A stretch of DNA of 64,000 bases, from contig JAZSCT010000021.1 of assembly GCA_045530725.1 (NCBI GenBank), forward strand, positions 1 through 64,000, given 5' to 3'. Both the position numbers and the translations under genes were made by a program. Below the pieces are notes generated by a model, which was given only the letters and a program-made list of their open reading frames with translations, had not been told where the DNA came from and searched no databases. The number at the start of each line of letters is the position of its first letter. Positions within the stretch are counted from its first letter, which is position 1. This document shows, one piece after another, positions 49,390 through 58,003 of this stretch. The DNA comes from SIG435 sp045530725. Its GTDB lineage: Bacteria > Bacillota > Clostridia > UMGS1810.

Positions 49390-49936
49390 CGGAGAGAATT
49401 TCTTTTTCTTTCTTACTACATGTATCATCTACCATCTTAATATACTTATCAGTAAGTGTCTGTGTATCCTTTTCTGCAGCCTTAAGATCATCCTCTGTAA
49501 TCTCGTTATTCTTCTTCTGGTTTTTGAAATAATCCATTGCATCACGGCGGATATTTCTTACAGCAACTCTTGCTGCTTCTGCCTTTTTGGATACATCTTT
49601 TACGATTTCTTTTCTTCTTTCTTCTGTAAGCGGTGGAAAACTAAGTCTTATTGCCTTTCCGTCATTGGCAGGATTAATGCCAAGTTCGGATTTCTGGATG
49701 GATTTCTCAATCTCTGAAAGGATTGAAGCATCCCATGGCTGAATAAGAAGTGTTCTTGCATCAGGAACACTTACACTTGCGATTGTTGCAAGTGGTGATG
49801 CTACGCCGTAATATTCTACTGTGATTTTGTCAAGAACTGCAGCATTTGCTCTGCCTGCTCTGATTGAATTGTATTCACTTTCAAGATTCTGTATTGCCTT
49901 GCCCATTCTGGTTTCAAACTGTTCCAAGTTAGCCAT
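49385..49936 (-). CDS. frr: ribosome recycling factor
   Basis: A 183-residue RRF that, with EF-G, splits the post-termination ribosome. The length and the three-helix bundle plus beta domain pattern are standard: MGKAIQNLESEYNSIRAGRANAAVLD, VSVPDARTLLIQPWDAS, and the conserved PPLTEERRKEIVK and VRNIRRDAMD segments. It follows pyrH by 23 bases. Its last codons and stop form part of the closing stem of a structured element. Confidence 0.97.
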   Translation of the reverse strand: MANLEQFETRMGKAIQNLESEYNSIRAGRANAAVLDKITVEYYGVASPLATIASVSVPDARTLLIQPWDASILSEIEKSIQKSELGINPANDGKAIRLSFPPLTEERRKEIVKDVSKKAEAARVAVRNIRRDAMDYFKNQKKNNEITEDDLKAAEKDTQTLTDKYIKMVDDTCSKKEKEILSV

Positions 49937-49958
49937 AATTTTTTCTCCTTTTTTATAA

Positions 49959-50663
49959 TTAATACACCAATGTTCCTATTTCTTCACCGAGAAGAACTTT
50001 TTTGATATTTTCAGGATTATCAAGACCAAATACCCTGATAGGGATGTTGTTGTCCATACAAAGTGTTGATGCTGTGGAATCCATTACCCCAAGTCCCTGA
50101 TTGAGTACATCGATGAATTTAAGTTTGTCATATTTCTTGGCATTTGGATTTACATTAGGATCGCTGTCATATACAGCATCTACCTTCTTCGCAAGAAGGA
50201 TAACTTCTGAGCCTGTCTCAACTGCTCTTAATGCCGCTGCAGTATCTGTTGAGAAGAAAGGATTACCTGTTCCGCAACCAAATATCACCACTCTGCCTTT
50301 CTCCAGATGTCTTTCTGCCTTGCCTCTGATATATGGTTCTGCAATCTGCTTCATTTCTATAGCAGTCTGTACTCTTGTAGGGATTCCCACATTTTCAAGT
50401 GCATCCTGCATAGCAAGTGAATTTATAACTGTTGCAAGCATACCCATATGGTCTGCTCTTGTTCTGTCCATACTTTCACCGGTTCTTCCTCTCCAGAAGT
50501 TGCCGCCGCCTACAACGATACAGATCTCAACGCCCATATCCACACATTCCTTGATAGTCTTGGAAATCTCTGATATAGTTTCTGTATCAAGTCCGAATCC
50601 CTTAGGGCCTGCAAGTGCTTCACCGCTTAGTTTAAGAAGGACTCTTTTGTACTTAGGGTTCAT
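49959..50663 (-). CDS. pyrH: UMP kinase
   Basis: A 234-residue bacterial UMP kinase of the amino acid kinase fold, hexameric in relatives, which makes UDP. Family segments are [11 protein letters not shown] (6-16), [12 protein letters not shown], the [23 protein letters not shown] region, [20 protein letters not shown] and [11 protein letters not shown]. It forms the pyrH-frr pair usual in bacteria. rpsB and tsf, the usual upstream neighbours, are absent. A HAD phosphatase gene lies there instead. Confidence 0.97.
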   Translation of the reverse strand: MNPKYKRVLLKLSGEALAGPKGFGLDTETISEISKTIKECVDMGVEICIVVGGGNFWRGRTGESMDRTRADHMGMLATVINSLAMQDALENVGIPTRVQTAIEMKQIAEPYIRGKAERHLEKGRVVIFGCGTGNPFFSTDTAAALRAVETGSEVILLAKKVDAVYDSDPNVNPNAKKYDKLKFIDVLNQGLGVMDSTASTLCMDNNIPIRVFGLDNPENIKKVLLGEEIGTLVY

Positions 50664-50752
50664 TTATCATCAATCCTCTCTGTATAATTTATCTTTATTT
50701 TATCTCATCAGTTATTAATTCGACAAAAGATATTTATTTCCTCTTTATATTT

Positions 50753-51430
50753 TTAATCTTCGTCCAAAAATTTTATCACATCCATAGGGTGTGCTACGAT
50801 AAGGTCTGCACCATTGCTTTTAAGTTCATCATATGAGCGGAATCCCCACTCACAGCCTATGGTAAATACCTCTGCACTTTTGCCTGTAATCATATCTGTG
50901 GAAGTATCCCCCATATACAATGTCTCATCCTTTGTAACGCTCAGTTCCTCCATAATCTTTATCACGCCGTCAGGGGCGGGTTTGAGCGGAAAAGTGCCGT
51001 TTTGTCCCTGACACACATCAAAAGTATTTTCAGGAAAAAATGCGTCTATTACGTCTTTGACTGCACCATGTGGCTTGTTTGAAAAAACTGCCACCTTTAT
51101 TCCTCTTTTCTTAAGATTTGAAATAAGGTCTTCTATTCCCTCATAAAGTTTCGAAAGATACAATGAATCTGTCTCATAATCATCGTGATAATATTCAGCC
51201 ATTTCATTGAAGAGTTTTTCATCATAGGCGTTGTACTCATCGAGCATTCCTTTGACTAAGACCTTGTATCCGTTACCTGCAAGATATTTGTATCTTTCTC
51301 TGTCTATGGGTTCAAATCCGAACTTTTTTAATGCTCTGTTACAATAGTATGTAATGGTATCTATTGTGTCTGCAAGAGTGCCGTCAAGGTCAAAGATCAT
51401 CGCCTTATATTGTTTCTTCATAAATGTCAT
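50753..51430 (-). CDS. HAD-family phosphatase, phosphoglycolate phosphatase-like
   Basis: A 222- to 225-residue HAD subfamily IA enzyme. Motif I is FDLDGTLADT, motif II is VFSNKPH, the lysine is in PLKPAPDGV, and motif IV is MGDTSTDMITG. The helical cap lies between motifs I and II. Relatives act on phosphoglycolate or pyrophosphate, but specificity is not clear. Two starts, 51430 and 51421, are possible: GGAG is three bases before the first and twelve before the second. The gene overlaps the end of the WYL regulator gene, which points to one transcript. Confidence 0.86.
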   Translation of the reverse strand: MTFMKKQYKAMIFDLDGTLADTIDTITYYCNRALKKFGFEPIDRERYKYLAGNGYKVLVKGMLDEYNAYDEKLFNEMAEYYHDDYETDSLYLSKLYEGIEDLISNLKKRGIKVAVFSNKPHGAVKDVIDAFFPENTFDVCQGQNGTFPLKPAPDGVIKIMEELSVTKDETLYMGDTSTDMITGKSAEVFTIGCEWGFRSYDELKSNGADLIVAHPMDVIKFLDED

Positions 51431-52409
51431 ACACTCCTTTTATCATCTCTCTGAACCTATCTACTGTGTCTGTAGGAGATATTATTTTCATCTTGTCGCC
51501 GAATGTGAACACCCAGGCAAAAAATGTGGGACTTGCAAATATCTTTGCCGTCACAATAAAGTGCTCATCATCTTCTTTTCTTACCATTACATTTTCCCCA
51601 AACCTGTCAATCACAGGATTTATAACCGAATTGTGACACAGAATCTGTACCGTCTGGGTTTTGCCTGCATACATTGAAAAAATCTTTTTGGAATATTCAC
51701 CTAAGTTAAAGTCCTCGTCGGTAACTGAGCGCACATCTTCACTCTTTTCTGTAAGTATCCGTATATCAGCCATCTTGTCCACTCTGAAGTGAGAAAGGCC
51801 GTTTTCGTGTCTGGGATAGTGACAGATAAGGTAATAATTGTCATCGGAATATGTGAGAGAATATGGACTTACCACATAATCCTCTCCGTTGTTTCTCAAT
51901 ACCCTTTCCTTATCGGGAGAATATTCATAATACTTGAATGCAATCTTAAATCCGCCATAAATTGCTTCGTGAAGGCTATCCACATTGTAGTAGATAATCT
52001 CGCTGATATTCTTTACTCTGTCTGCCACATACACCTGACGCTGAAGTTTGTTTGCATTGTGTCTGGATGTGAGAGACTCCAGTTTGTGAATAAGGTCCAG
52101 GCTCTTCTTTTCTGTGATGAATTTGGAACATTGAACGCTATCTACAAGGAGTTTCAGTTCAGGCAGTTCAAAATCACGACTGCCGATATAATAGCCGAAA
52201 GTTTTGTTCTTTTCGCATATAATATCCACACCGAAAAACTTAAGTTCTTCTATATCGGAGTAAACAGATTTTCTTTCTGCTTTGATACCGTTTAAACTGA
52301 GTTTGTCTATTATCTCTTTCATCCCCATATGGTGGTTTTCGTCGGTGTTTTCAGAAAGAATTTTCAATAGATAAAGCATCTTCAGTTTCTGATTTGATTC
52401 CTTTGGCAT
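51405..52409 (-). CDS. WYL-domain transcriptional regulator
   Basis: A 334-residue protein with an N-terminal winged helix (MKEIIDKLSLNGIKAERKSVYSDIEELKFFG) and a WYL domain in which SPYSLTYSDDNYYLICHYPR takes the core position. A WCX-type C-terminal segment follows (VQILCHNSVINPVIDRFG). WYL proteins sense nucleic acid or small ligands and often control DNA-damage or defence genes. GGGAGGGG lies before the ATG. It lies between mutS2 and the HAD gene, with no defence genes nearby. Confidence 0.88.
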   Translation of the reverse strand: MPKESNQKLKMLYLLKILSENTDENHHMGMKEIIDKLSLNGIKAERKSVYSDIEELKFFGVDIICEKNKTFGYYIGSRDFELPELKLLVDSVQCSKFITEKKSLDLIHKLESLTSRHNANKLQRQVYVADRVKNISEIIYYNVDSLHEAIYGGFKIAFKYYEYSPDKERVLRNNGEDYVVSPYSLTYSDDNYYLICHYPRHENGLSHFRVDKMADIRILTEKSEDVRSVTDEDFNLGEYSKKIFSMYAGKTQTVQILCHNSVINPVIDRFGENVMVRKEDDEHFIVTAKIFASPTFFAWVFTFGDKMKIISPTDTVDRFREMIKGVYDIYEETI

Positions 52410-52425
52410 AAAAACCCCTCCCTGT

Positions 52426-54795
52426 TTATTTAAGTTCGGCTATTGTCACTCCCGAATCCCCCTCGCCGAATGTGGCAAGGTGGTATGTCCTTATACCCGG
52501 GTGTTTCTTAAGGTACTGATGAATGCCGTTTCTTAGTATTCCCGTTCCCTTACCGTGAATAATACGTATCTGATGAAGGGAACAAAGCATAGCATCGTCT
52601 ATGAATTTGTCCAGAATATATATGGCGTCTTCCACATTCTGCCCTCTGATATCCACTTCTGTGCAGGCGGACATGGTCTTGTTGAGCCTTTCTGCATACA
52701 CTTTTCTCTCGGGTTTCTTTTCTTCAGGCGGCTTTATCAGTTTAAGATTTGATATATGAGCCTTGATCTTCATAATACCCACTCTTATCTGCACATCGCC
52801 TTTGGAATCAGGCGGATTGATAACTGTTCCCGTCTGATTTAAGTTGACAATCTGCACATTGTCTCCCACTTTGAGAGTTTTTGGCGGTTTGGATGAAGTC
52901 TTTTTGTCAAAGAGGGCGTTTCCGATGCCTGACGCCTGTTCTTTTGATTTTTTGAGAAGTTCCTGTCTGGCTTTTTCGGCAGCACGGTTGGCTTCCCTTT
53001 CGTCCTTCATCTTCTGTGCTTTTCTGATCTCGGTAAGTGCTTCGTCTGCCTCGTCTTTTGCCTTGTCTATAATATCTTTGGCTTCTTTACGGGCTTTTTC
53101 TACGATTTTTTCTGTTTTTTCATTAAGTTTCTTATTCTTTTCTTCCATTTCACGGCGGAGTCTGTCTGCCTCTTTTTTGTAACTTTGGGCACGTTTCTTT
53201 TCTTCCTCTGCCTTCTGACGGTTTCTTTCAAGGTCAGAAAGAATATCTTCAAACTTAATGTTTTCTGTGTTAATATGATTTTTTGCGTTATTTATAATAT
53301 GATCCGAAAGCCCAAGCCTTTTTGAAATAGCAAAGGCATTACTCTTGCCCGGTATCCCTATGAGAAGTCTGTAGGTAGGCATAAGAGTTTTTATGTCAAA
53401 TTCACAGGAGCCGTTTTCCACTCCGTCGGTAGATAATGCATAGAGTTTCAGTTCTGAATAGTGGGTAGTTGCCATACATTTTGCACCCATTGTGCGGACA
53501 AACTCAAGTATGCTTATGGCAAGTGCCGCACCCTCCACAGGGTCTGTACCTGCACCAAGTTCGTCAAAGAGACAAAGGGATGAACCATCTACCTTATCGA
53601 GAATATCCACAATATTTACCATATGAGCAGAAAATGTAGATAAACTCTGCTCAATGCTCTGCTCGTCCCCTATATCTGCAAAGACATTTTCAAAGATGCT
53701 TACCATGGAGCCTTCTTTTGCAGGGATAAAAAGCCCCGTCTGTGCCATAAGTGTAAGAAGCCCCACAGTCTTTAAGGCAACAGTTTTGCCGCCGGTATTG
53801 GGACCTGTGATAATAAGGGTGTCAAATTCTTCCCCAAGATGCACATCAATGGCAACTGCCTTTTGTCTGTCAAGCAAAGGGTGTTTCGCTTTGATGAGAT
53901 TTATTTTTCCATCCTGATTTATAAGTGGCTTGAAGCAGTCATATTTGTGAGCGAAATTTGCCCTTGCAAATATAATATCAAGAAGGATTACTGTTTCATA
54001 AGACATCTCAAGAAGTTTTGATACCAGAGATACATCCGACGAAAGTTCCATTAAGATTCTTTCTATTTCCTTCTTTTCTTCTATTGTAAGTCTCTTTATT
54101 TCGTTATTTAATTCCACCACGCTTTCAGGCTCGATAAATACCGTAGAACCTGTCTGGGAAATATCGTGGACAATTCCGCGGATTTCCCCTTTGTATTCTG
54201 CCTTCACGGGGATAACGTATCTGTCGTCACGCATTGTGACAATCTGTTCCTGAAGATACTTTCTGAAAGTTGTGCTTGTGGTGAACTTTTGCAGAGTATC
54301 TTTGATTTTGTTACTTGCACCACGGATTTTTCTTCTGATATCGTTAAGTTCGCCCGATGCACCGTCTGCCATAGTTTCTTCGTCTATAATACAGGAAGTG
54401 ATTCTGTCTCTCAAAGAGTTGTCATCATAAAGAGAATCTATATGTTCATAAAGATAGGTTAACTTTGTATCATCAGGATACTTCTTTATCCTTGATGCAG
54501 TATCAAGAAGTTTTGCTACTCCCAGAAGTTCACCCATAGAAAGCATCCCGCCTATAGAGGCATGCTTAAGAGACCCTCTCACATCACGGGAACACATAAT
54601 GGGAAGATGTCCCTTCTTTGTAACGAGCATTGTGGCTTCGTCGGTTTCGTTGAGGGTTTCTGTAATCTTCTTTATGTTTGTCATGGGAGTAAGGGAAAGT
54701 ATTTCTTTCTGTGTTGTCTCCATTACTGCCAATTGAGAAAGCATTTTCAGTATTTTATCAAATTCAAGAGTTTTCAAAACCTTTTCGTTTATCAA
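52426..54795 (-). CDS. mutS2: MutS2 family ATPase/endonuclease
   Basis: A 789-residue MutS2. The ABC-type ATPase core has GPNTGGKTVALKT (Walker A) and LFDELGAGTDPVEGAAL. A long charged coiled coil covers about residues 515-625. A KOW-like segment (KVGDNVQIVNLNQTGTV) follows, and the C-terminal Smr nuclease domain (VDIRGQNVEDA...IIHGKGTGILR) starts near 715. Relatives suppress recombination or split collided ribosomes. The start is TTG at 54795, with AAGGACGG six bases before it, and a promoter lies at 54837-54866. Confidence 0.95.
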   Translation of the reverse strand: MINEKVLKTLEFDKILKMLSQLAVMETTQKEILSLTPMTNIKKITETLNETDEATMLVTKKGHLPIMCSRDVRGSLKHASIGGMLSMGELLGVAKLLDTASRIKKYPDDTKLTYLYEHIDSLYDDNSLRDRITSCIIDEETMADGASGELNDIRRKIRGASNKIKDTLQKFTTSTTFRKYLQEQIVTMRDDRYVIPVKAEYKGEIRGIVHDISQTGSTVFIEPESVVELNNEIKRLTIEEKKEIERILMELSSDVSLVSKLLEMSYETVILLDIIFARANFAHKYDCFKPLINQDGKINLIKAKHPLLDRQKAVAIDVHLGEEFDTLIITGPNTGGKTVALKTVGLLTLMAQTGLFIPAKEGSMVSIFENVFADIGDEQSIEQSLSTFSAHMVNIVDILDKVDGSSLCLFDELGAGTDPVEGAALAISILEFVRTMGAKCMATTHYSELKLYALSTDGVENGSCEFDIKTLMPTYRLLIGIPGKSNAFAISKRLGLSDHIINNAKNHINTENIKFEDILSDLERNRQKAEEEKKRAQSYKKEADRLRREMEEKNKKLNEKTEKIVEKARKEAKDIIDKAKDEADEALTEIRKAQKMKDEREANRAAEKARQELLKKSKEQASGIGNALFDKKTSSKPPKTLKVGDNVQIVNLNQTGTVINPPDSKGDVQIRVGIMKIKAHISNLKLIKPPEEKKPERKVYAERLNKTMSACTEVDIRGQNVEDAIYILDKFIDDAMLCSLHQIRIIHGKGTGILRNGIHQYLKKHPGIRTYHLATFGEGDSGVTIAELK

Positions 54796-54836
54796 AAATA
54801 TCCGTCCTTTTTTGAATGTTTATATTGATTATATAG

Positions 54837-54866
54837 AGTATAGCACACAAAGTAAGTGTTATGCAA
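54837..54866 (-). promoter_or_regulatory. promoter of mutS2
   Basis: TTGCAT (54861-54866) and TATACT (54837-54842) on the minus strand with an 18-base spacer. Confidence 0.6.
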
Positions 54867-54960
54867 TGATTTTGAGTAAATTTTTCTTTTAATTGTCCTT
54901 TTTATGGGATAGTAAATGATATAAACTAAAACCATACCAAAGAAAAAGGAGCGAAAACAA

Positions 54961-55221
54961 ATGAAAGTAATCAATTTTTTGTTTAATCTTATTATAGCAT
55001 CAGGAGTATTTATGATACTTGGTACTGCAGGAGGATCTGATATGGGAGATGTCACATTGTCCGAAATATTTACATTTACCCTTTCGGGGATTTCACTTAT
55101 ATCAGTAGGTCATACAGGTAAAACCATTATTGGCAACCTTTTGTCCTCACATAGAAAGACCTTTGGAAACATTAGAAAATTTCACGAAGAAAGAATACCC
55201 CGCAGAAATATTGCTGCATAA
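54961..55221 (+). CDS. small membrane protein of unknown function
   Basis: An 86-residue protein with two predicted membrane helices (about 4-22 and 33-55) joined by a short acidic loop (GGSDMGDVTLSE), and a basic cytoplasmic tail (SSHRKTFGNIRKFHEERIPRR). AAGGAGCG lies before the ATG. It is divergent from mutS2 and is the only plus-strand gene after 10.6 kb. A large hairpin with a T-run (55284-55358) follows. No family is recognised. Confidence 0.7.
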   Translation: MKVINFLFNLIIASGVFMILGTAGGSDMGDVTLSEIFTFTLSGISLISVGHTGKTIIGNLLSSHRKTFGNIRKFHEERIPRRNIAA

Positions 55222-55251
55222 ATAATTTCTCTTCTCCCATGAAAACTTACC

Positions 55252-55270
55252 AAAAGGGACCGTCCCTTTT
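55252..55270. repeat. GGGACCGTCCC hairpin
   Basis: AAAAGGGAC and GTCCCTTTT form a near-perfect short hairpin 30 bases after the small membrane protein gene. A related core, AGGGACAGTCCCT, sits in the hairpin at 55395-55425, and GACCGTCC sits in the terminator loop at 48577-48584. Confidence 0.5.
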
Positions 55271-55283
55271 GATACTCATTATG

Positions 55284-55358
55284 CAACAACCTTCTTTTGT
55301 GATTTTTGTTTTTTGGTAGAAAACTATTATATCACTTTTTTAGGTTGTTGTCTTTTTT
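55284..55358 (+). terminator. large hairpin terminator after the small membrane protein gene
   Basis: CAACAACCT (55284-55292) pairs with AGGTTGTTG (55342-55350), with GTGAT/ATCAC pairing inside, followed by TCTTTTTTTATTG. The minus strand of the same stretch has a TATAAT box between the arms. Confidence 0.6.
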
Positions 55359-55394
55359 TATTGTAACATATCTATTTTAACAGAACACAAAATT

Positions 55395-55425
55395 ACCCCA
55401 TCGGAGGGACAGTCCCTGATGGGGT
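55395..55425. terminator. hairpin beyond the PHP gene
   Basis: ACCCCATC (55395-55402) pairs with GATGGGGT (55418-55425). Both strands have a short T-run after the stem. It lies 18 bases after the PHP stop codon on the minus strand. Confidence 0.6.
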
Positions 55426-55442
55426 GATTTTCATAAAGTTAT

Positions 55443-56465
55443 TTAAAACTCATCCACAAAATAAGCATTACTGCTTGCAGTTTTTCCGTATCTATCCATA
55501 ACGGTTATTCTTATATATCCGTCATCGGGGTTTACCAGAAATACCCCTTCTGTAAGACCTTTTCCCTCGTTTCTCACATTCTGGTTTCTTCTGCCATTTA
55601 CAGACATTGTAATTCTTTCACAATCCGATGTCTTTACATATACTTTTGAATCCTCATAATAAAGTTCATATATTTCAGGGCCCTCTGAAGCATAGAAGTT
55701 ACCATTTTCAAGGGCTTCTATTATTCCTTCGTATGTGAGACTTTTTGCCTTAAGCATAGTGAAAGCATGGAATGAATCACAGTCTGCGCTGTCAATGGGG
55801 GATCTATTGTGATTGTCATCTGAACCTACACAGAATATCCTTCTTCCTTTCATAAGAAAATCGTCATATTCTTTAAAGTTGTAGTCAGCATATCCTGAGT
55901 GGATACATGCACCGTTGTATATCTCCATAGCATCCATATGACGGTATCCGATATAGTCGGGGTATCTTTCCAGAGACCATCCCGGATGATTGTATATAAC
56001 AAAAAAACCTGCAGACTTGAATCTCTGCATCATATCATTTACACATGCAAGGCAATGATATCTTTCATAGTCAGGCTCTCTGTCATCAAACTTAACCTGA
56101 CTTCTGAAACTCTCTGCATTTCCCACATGGAAATACTTCTCTCTGTGATAGCAGGGAATGATAAGATTTGTCTTGTCCTTTGCTATGGCGCAGAAGTGAC
56201 AAACTTTGGAATCCTTACTGAGAGATCCTCCGCCCTCTGCAGGAGTATTTGACTCAACACCGTTTAATGCCACGAAATTTTCGTCAGTAAGATGCTGATA
56301 ATCAAGAAATACATTGTGGTCTGTATATGCCACAACGGAATATCCCTTTTTCATATATTCTTCTTTTATTTCTTCCGGACTTAACTTCCCGTCAGAAACT
56401 GTGGTATGGCAATGAAGATTTGCTTTATAGAAATTACCGCCCTCAGGCAACAAGTATTTTCTCAT
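55443..56465 (-). CDS. PHP-domain metal-dependent phosphoesterase
   Basis: A 340-residue PHP-family hydrolase. The trinuclear metal site residues are in ANLHCHTTVSDGKLSPEEI (HxH), AYTDHN, VESNTP, a later histidine in YNHPGWS, and the VGSDDNHN segment. Relatives degrade 3',5'-nucleoside bisphosphates or short oligonucleotides. The C-terminal 70 residues form an extra beta domain (IYELYYEDSKVYVKTSD...). The ATG at 56465 has AAGGA five bases upstream, and the longer frame is rejected. It stands alone between hairpins. Confidence 0.88.
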   Translation of the reverse strand: MRKYLLPEGGNFYKANLHCHTTVSDGKLSPEEIKEEYMKKGYSVVAYTDHNVFLDYQHLTDENFVALNGVESNTPAEGGGSLSKDSKVCHFCAIAKDKTNLIIPCYHREKYFHVGNAESFRSQVKFDDREPDYERYHCLACVNDMMQRFKSAGFFVIYNHPGWSLERYPDYIGYRHMDAMEIYNGACIHSGYADYNFKEYDDFLMKGRRIFCVGSDDNHNRSPIDSADCDSFHAFTMLKAKSLTYEGIIEALENGNFYASEGPEIYELYYEDSKVYVKTSDCERITMSVNGRRNQNVRNEGKGLTEGVFLVNPDDGYIRITVMDRYGKTASSNAYFVDEF

Positions 56466-56533
56466 ATATATCCTTCTTTCAAGACTGTTTATTATACTCT
56501 CACATAATAACATCTTTTCTTATTTTTTGCAAG

Positions 56534-56556
56534 AAAAAAAGTCTCATATAAATGAG
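56534..56556 (-). terminator. terminator downstream of element copy 3
   Basis: On the minus strand TCTCAT pairs with ATGAGA followed by CTTTTTTTC. It would end transcripts that read through ybaB and the structured element. Confidence 0.55.
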
Positions 56557-56598
56557 AATTCTCTTTTGAAAACCATAAATCTATTTTACTAAACATAA

Positions 56599-56818
56599 GG
56601 AATAGGAAAAATTGTTCATATCGGTCAAACTGAACCGAAGTTGTATGTTTATACTACGATGGTGAAGTTTGTCCCAAGTAAAAAGGCACATAAAAAAAGA
56701 AAATATTGCACAGTATGCAATATTTTCTACATCAGAAAAATTAAATATTTTTCTTGTTTTAAGAAATAAATTAAAGTTTACCCCTGCCTTTTTACACTAT
56801 GGGCGATTTTTACATTCC
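56599..56818 (-). ncRNA. structured intergenic element, copy 3 of 3
   Basis: This 220-base copy has the closing stem GGAAT/ATTCC (56599-56603, 56814-56818), the arm stem GTAAAAAGGCA/TGCCTTTTTAC (56678-56688, 56785-56795), a hairpin AGAAAAAT/ATTTTTCT, and a 13-bp hairpin AGAAAATATTGCA/TGCAATATTTTCT followed by TTTTTTT on the minus strand. The core has GTAGTAT/ATACAAC with the same central A-A mismatch as the other copies. It starts 28 bases after the ybaB stop codon and runs in the same direction. With copies 1 and 2 it gives a three-way comparison. Confidence 0.7.
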
Positions 56819-56845
56819 GCAAGTGAATAGTTTTTGTAATGAACC

Positions 56846-57199
56846 CTAAAACAAACCAGGTATATTCATGCCACCTGTAAGCTTTGACATCTGCGACTGA
56901 TTTTCATCATCCACTTTTTTCATAGCGTCATTAACTGCCACAAGGATAAGATCCTGAAGCATTTCTATATCATCAGGGTCAACTACTTCCGGTTTCAATA
57001 CGATTTCCTGAAGTTCTTTTTTGCCTGACATTTTTACAGTTACTGCTCCACCGCCTGATGATGCCTCATAACTTGTCTGCTCCATTTCTTCCTGCATCTT
57101 GAGCATATCCTGCTGCATCTTCTGTGCCTGCTTGATCATGGAACTCATATTGCCCATGCCACCCATGCCGCCCATGGGAAATCTTCCGCCTTTTGCCAT
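56846..57199 (-). CDS. YbaB/EbfC family nucleoid-associated protein
   Basis: A 117-residue DNA-binding protein. The N-terminal [18 protein letters not shown] stretch is typical of clostridial members. The conserved core [20 protein letters not shown] and the strand segment [19 protein letters not shown] follow, ending in a helix. The AAGGAGG site is nine bases before ATG 57199, so the longer frame to 57286 is rejected. The usual partners dnaX and recR are not adjacent. It closes the WalRK operon instead. Confidence 0.92.
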   Translation of the reverse strand: MAKGGRFPMGGMGGMGNMSSMIKQAQKMQQDMLKMQEEMEQTSYEASSGGGAVTVKMSGKKELQEIVLKPEVVDPDDIEMLQDLILVAVNDAMKKVDDENQSQMSKLTGGMNIPGLF

Positions 57200-57230
57200 T
57201 TTTTGTATCCTCCTTAAAGTGATTTGTTTT

Positions 57231-57974
57231 TTATTTAAGATATTCTCCGTTTCTTGCATCATAATAGAATTTATCTCCTGTGTCAAGAGTTATCTCCCAA
57301 CAAGGTACTACTGTAAATGTTTCCACTCTGTCTGTAAGGGTATATGATGGAGCAAAATATCCGAAATCCACATTTCTAATGGTTATATTGCCCTGTGGTC
57401 TGTCGGGATTTGATATAAATTCTATAAGAATGCTTGTAATCTGACATGGCTCTGCCATATCTTCCCGTTCTCCTTCTGCCACAGAAGGGACAAGCCATTT
57501 GCCTTTGATATTCACCTTATCTTCAAGAACTGTTATATCCAGAAAGTTTCCAAATATCCTGAAATCATCAATGGCTTCAAAAGCCTTTAGGTTTTTTAAA
57601 CTTTTACCGTCGGTTGTAAATTCAGCATACAAAATACCGAGTTTTTCCAGAAGCCCTTTTACCTCACTCAATGAATCCGCCCTGTATGGTACGGATAATT
57701 CAAACATCTCTCCACCCGGATATTTCACATCCACAGGAAGTCCCTCAAACTTAAGTGTCTGCATTGAGAAACCTTCCATATTTTTGGACCTTTCAGGAAT
57801 AATGGATTTGTCTATGGATATCCCTCGTTTTTTGAGCACATCCACAGTATCCTGTATGGTCTGCTGAGGGATAACTGTTTCTTTGTAATCCTTGGCAAGC
57901 ATAGTGATGATAAGGATAATATTCAATGCAGAAAAAAGAACAATAAGAAATGTTTTCAGTTTATTCCAGTTCAT
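57231..57974 (-). CDS. yycI: YycI-type regulatory protein of the WalRK system
   Basis: A 247-residue membrane-anchored extracellular protein. It begins [21 protein letters not shown], the typical YycI start, with one helix at 7-26. The rest is an outside domain with the [19 protein letters not shown] and [13 protein letters not shown] segments and ends with [22 protein letters not shown], a PepSY-like close. In bacilli YycH and YycI bind and restrain or assist the WalK kinase. It follows yycH by 29 bases. Confidence 0.85.
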   Translation of the reverse strand: MNWNKLKTFLIVLFSALNIILIITMLAKDYKETVIPQQTIQDTVDVLKKRGISIDKSIIPERSKNMEGFSMQTLKFEGLPVDVKYPGGEMFELSVPYRADSLSEVKGLLEKLGILYAEFTTDGKSLKNLKAFEAIDDFRIFGNFLDITVLEDKVNIKGKWLVPSVAEGEREDMAEPCQITSILIEFISNPDRPQGNITIRNVDFGYFAPSYTLTDRVETFTVVPCWEITLDTGDKFYYDARNGEYLK

Positions 57975-58003
57975 ATATTATCCTCCTTTATCATATCTTC
58001 ACA

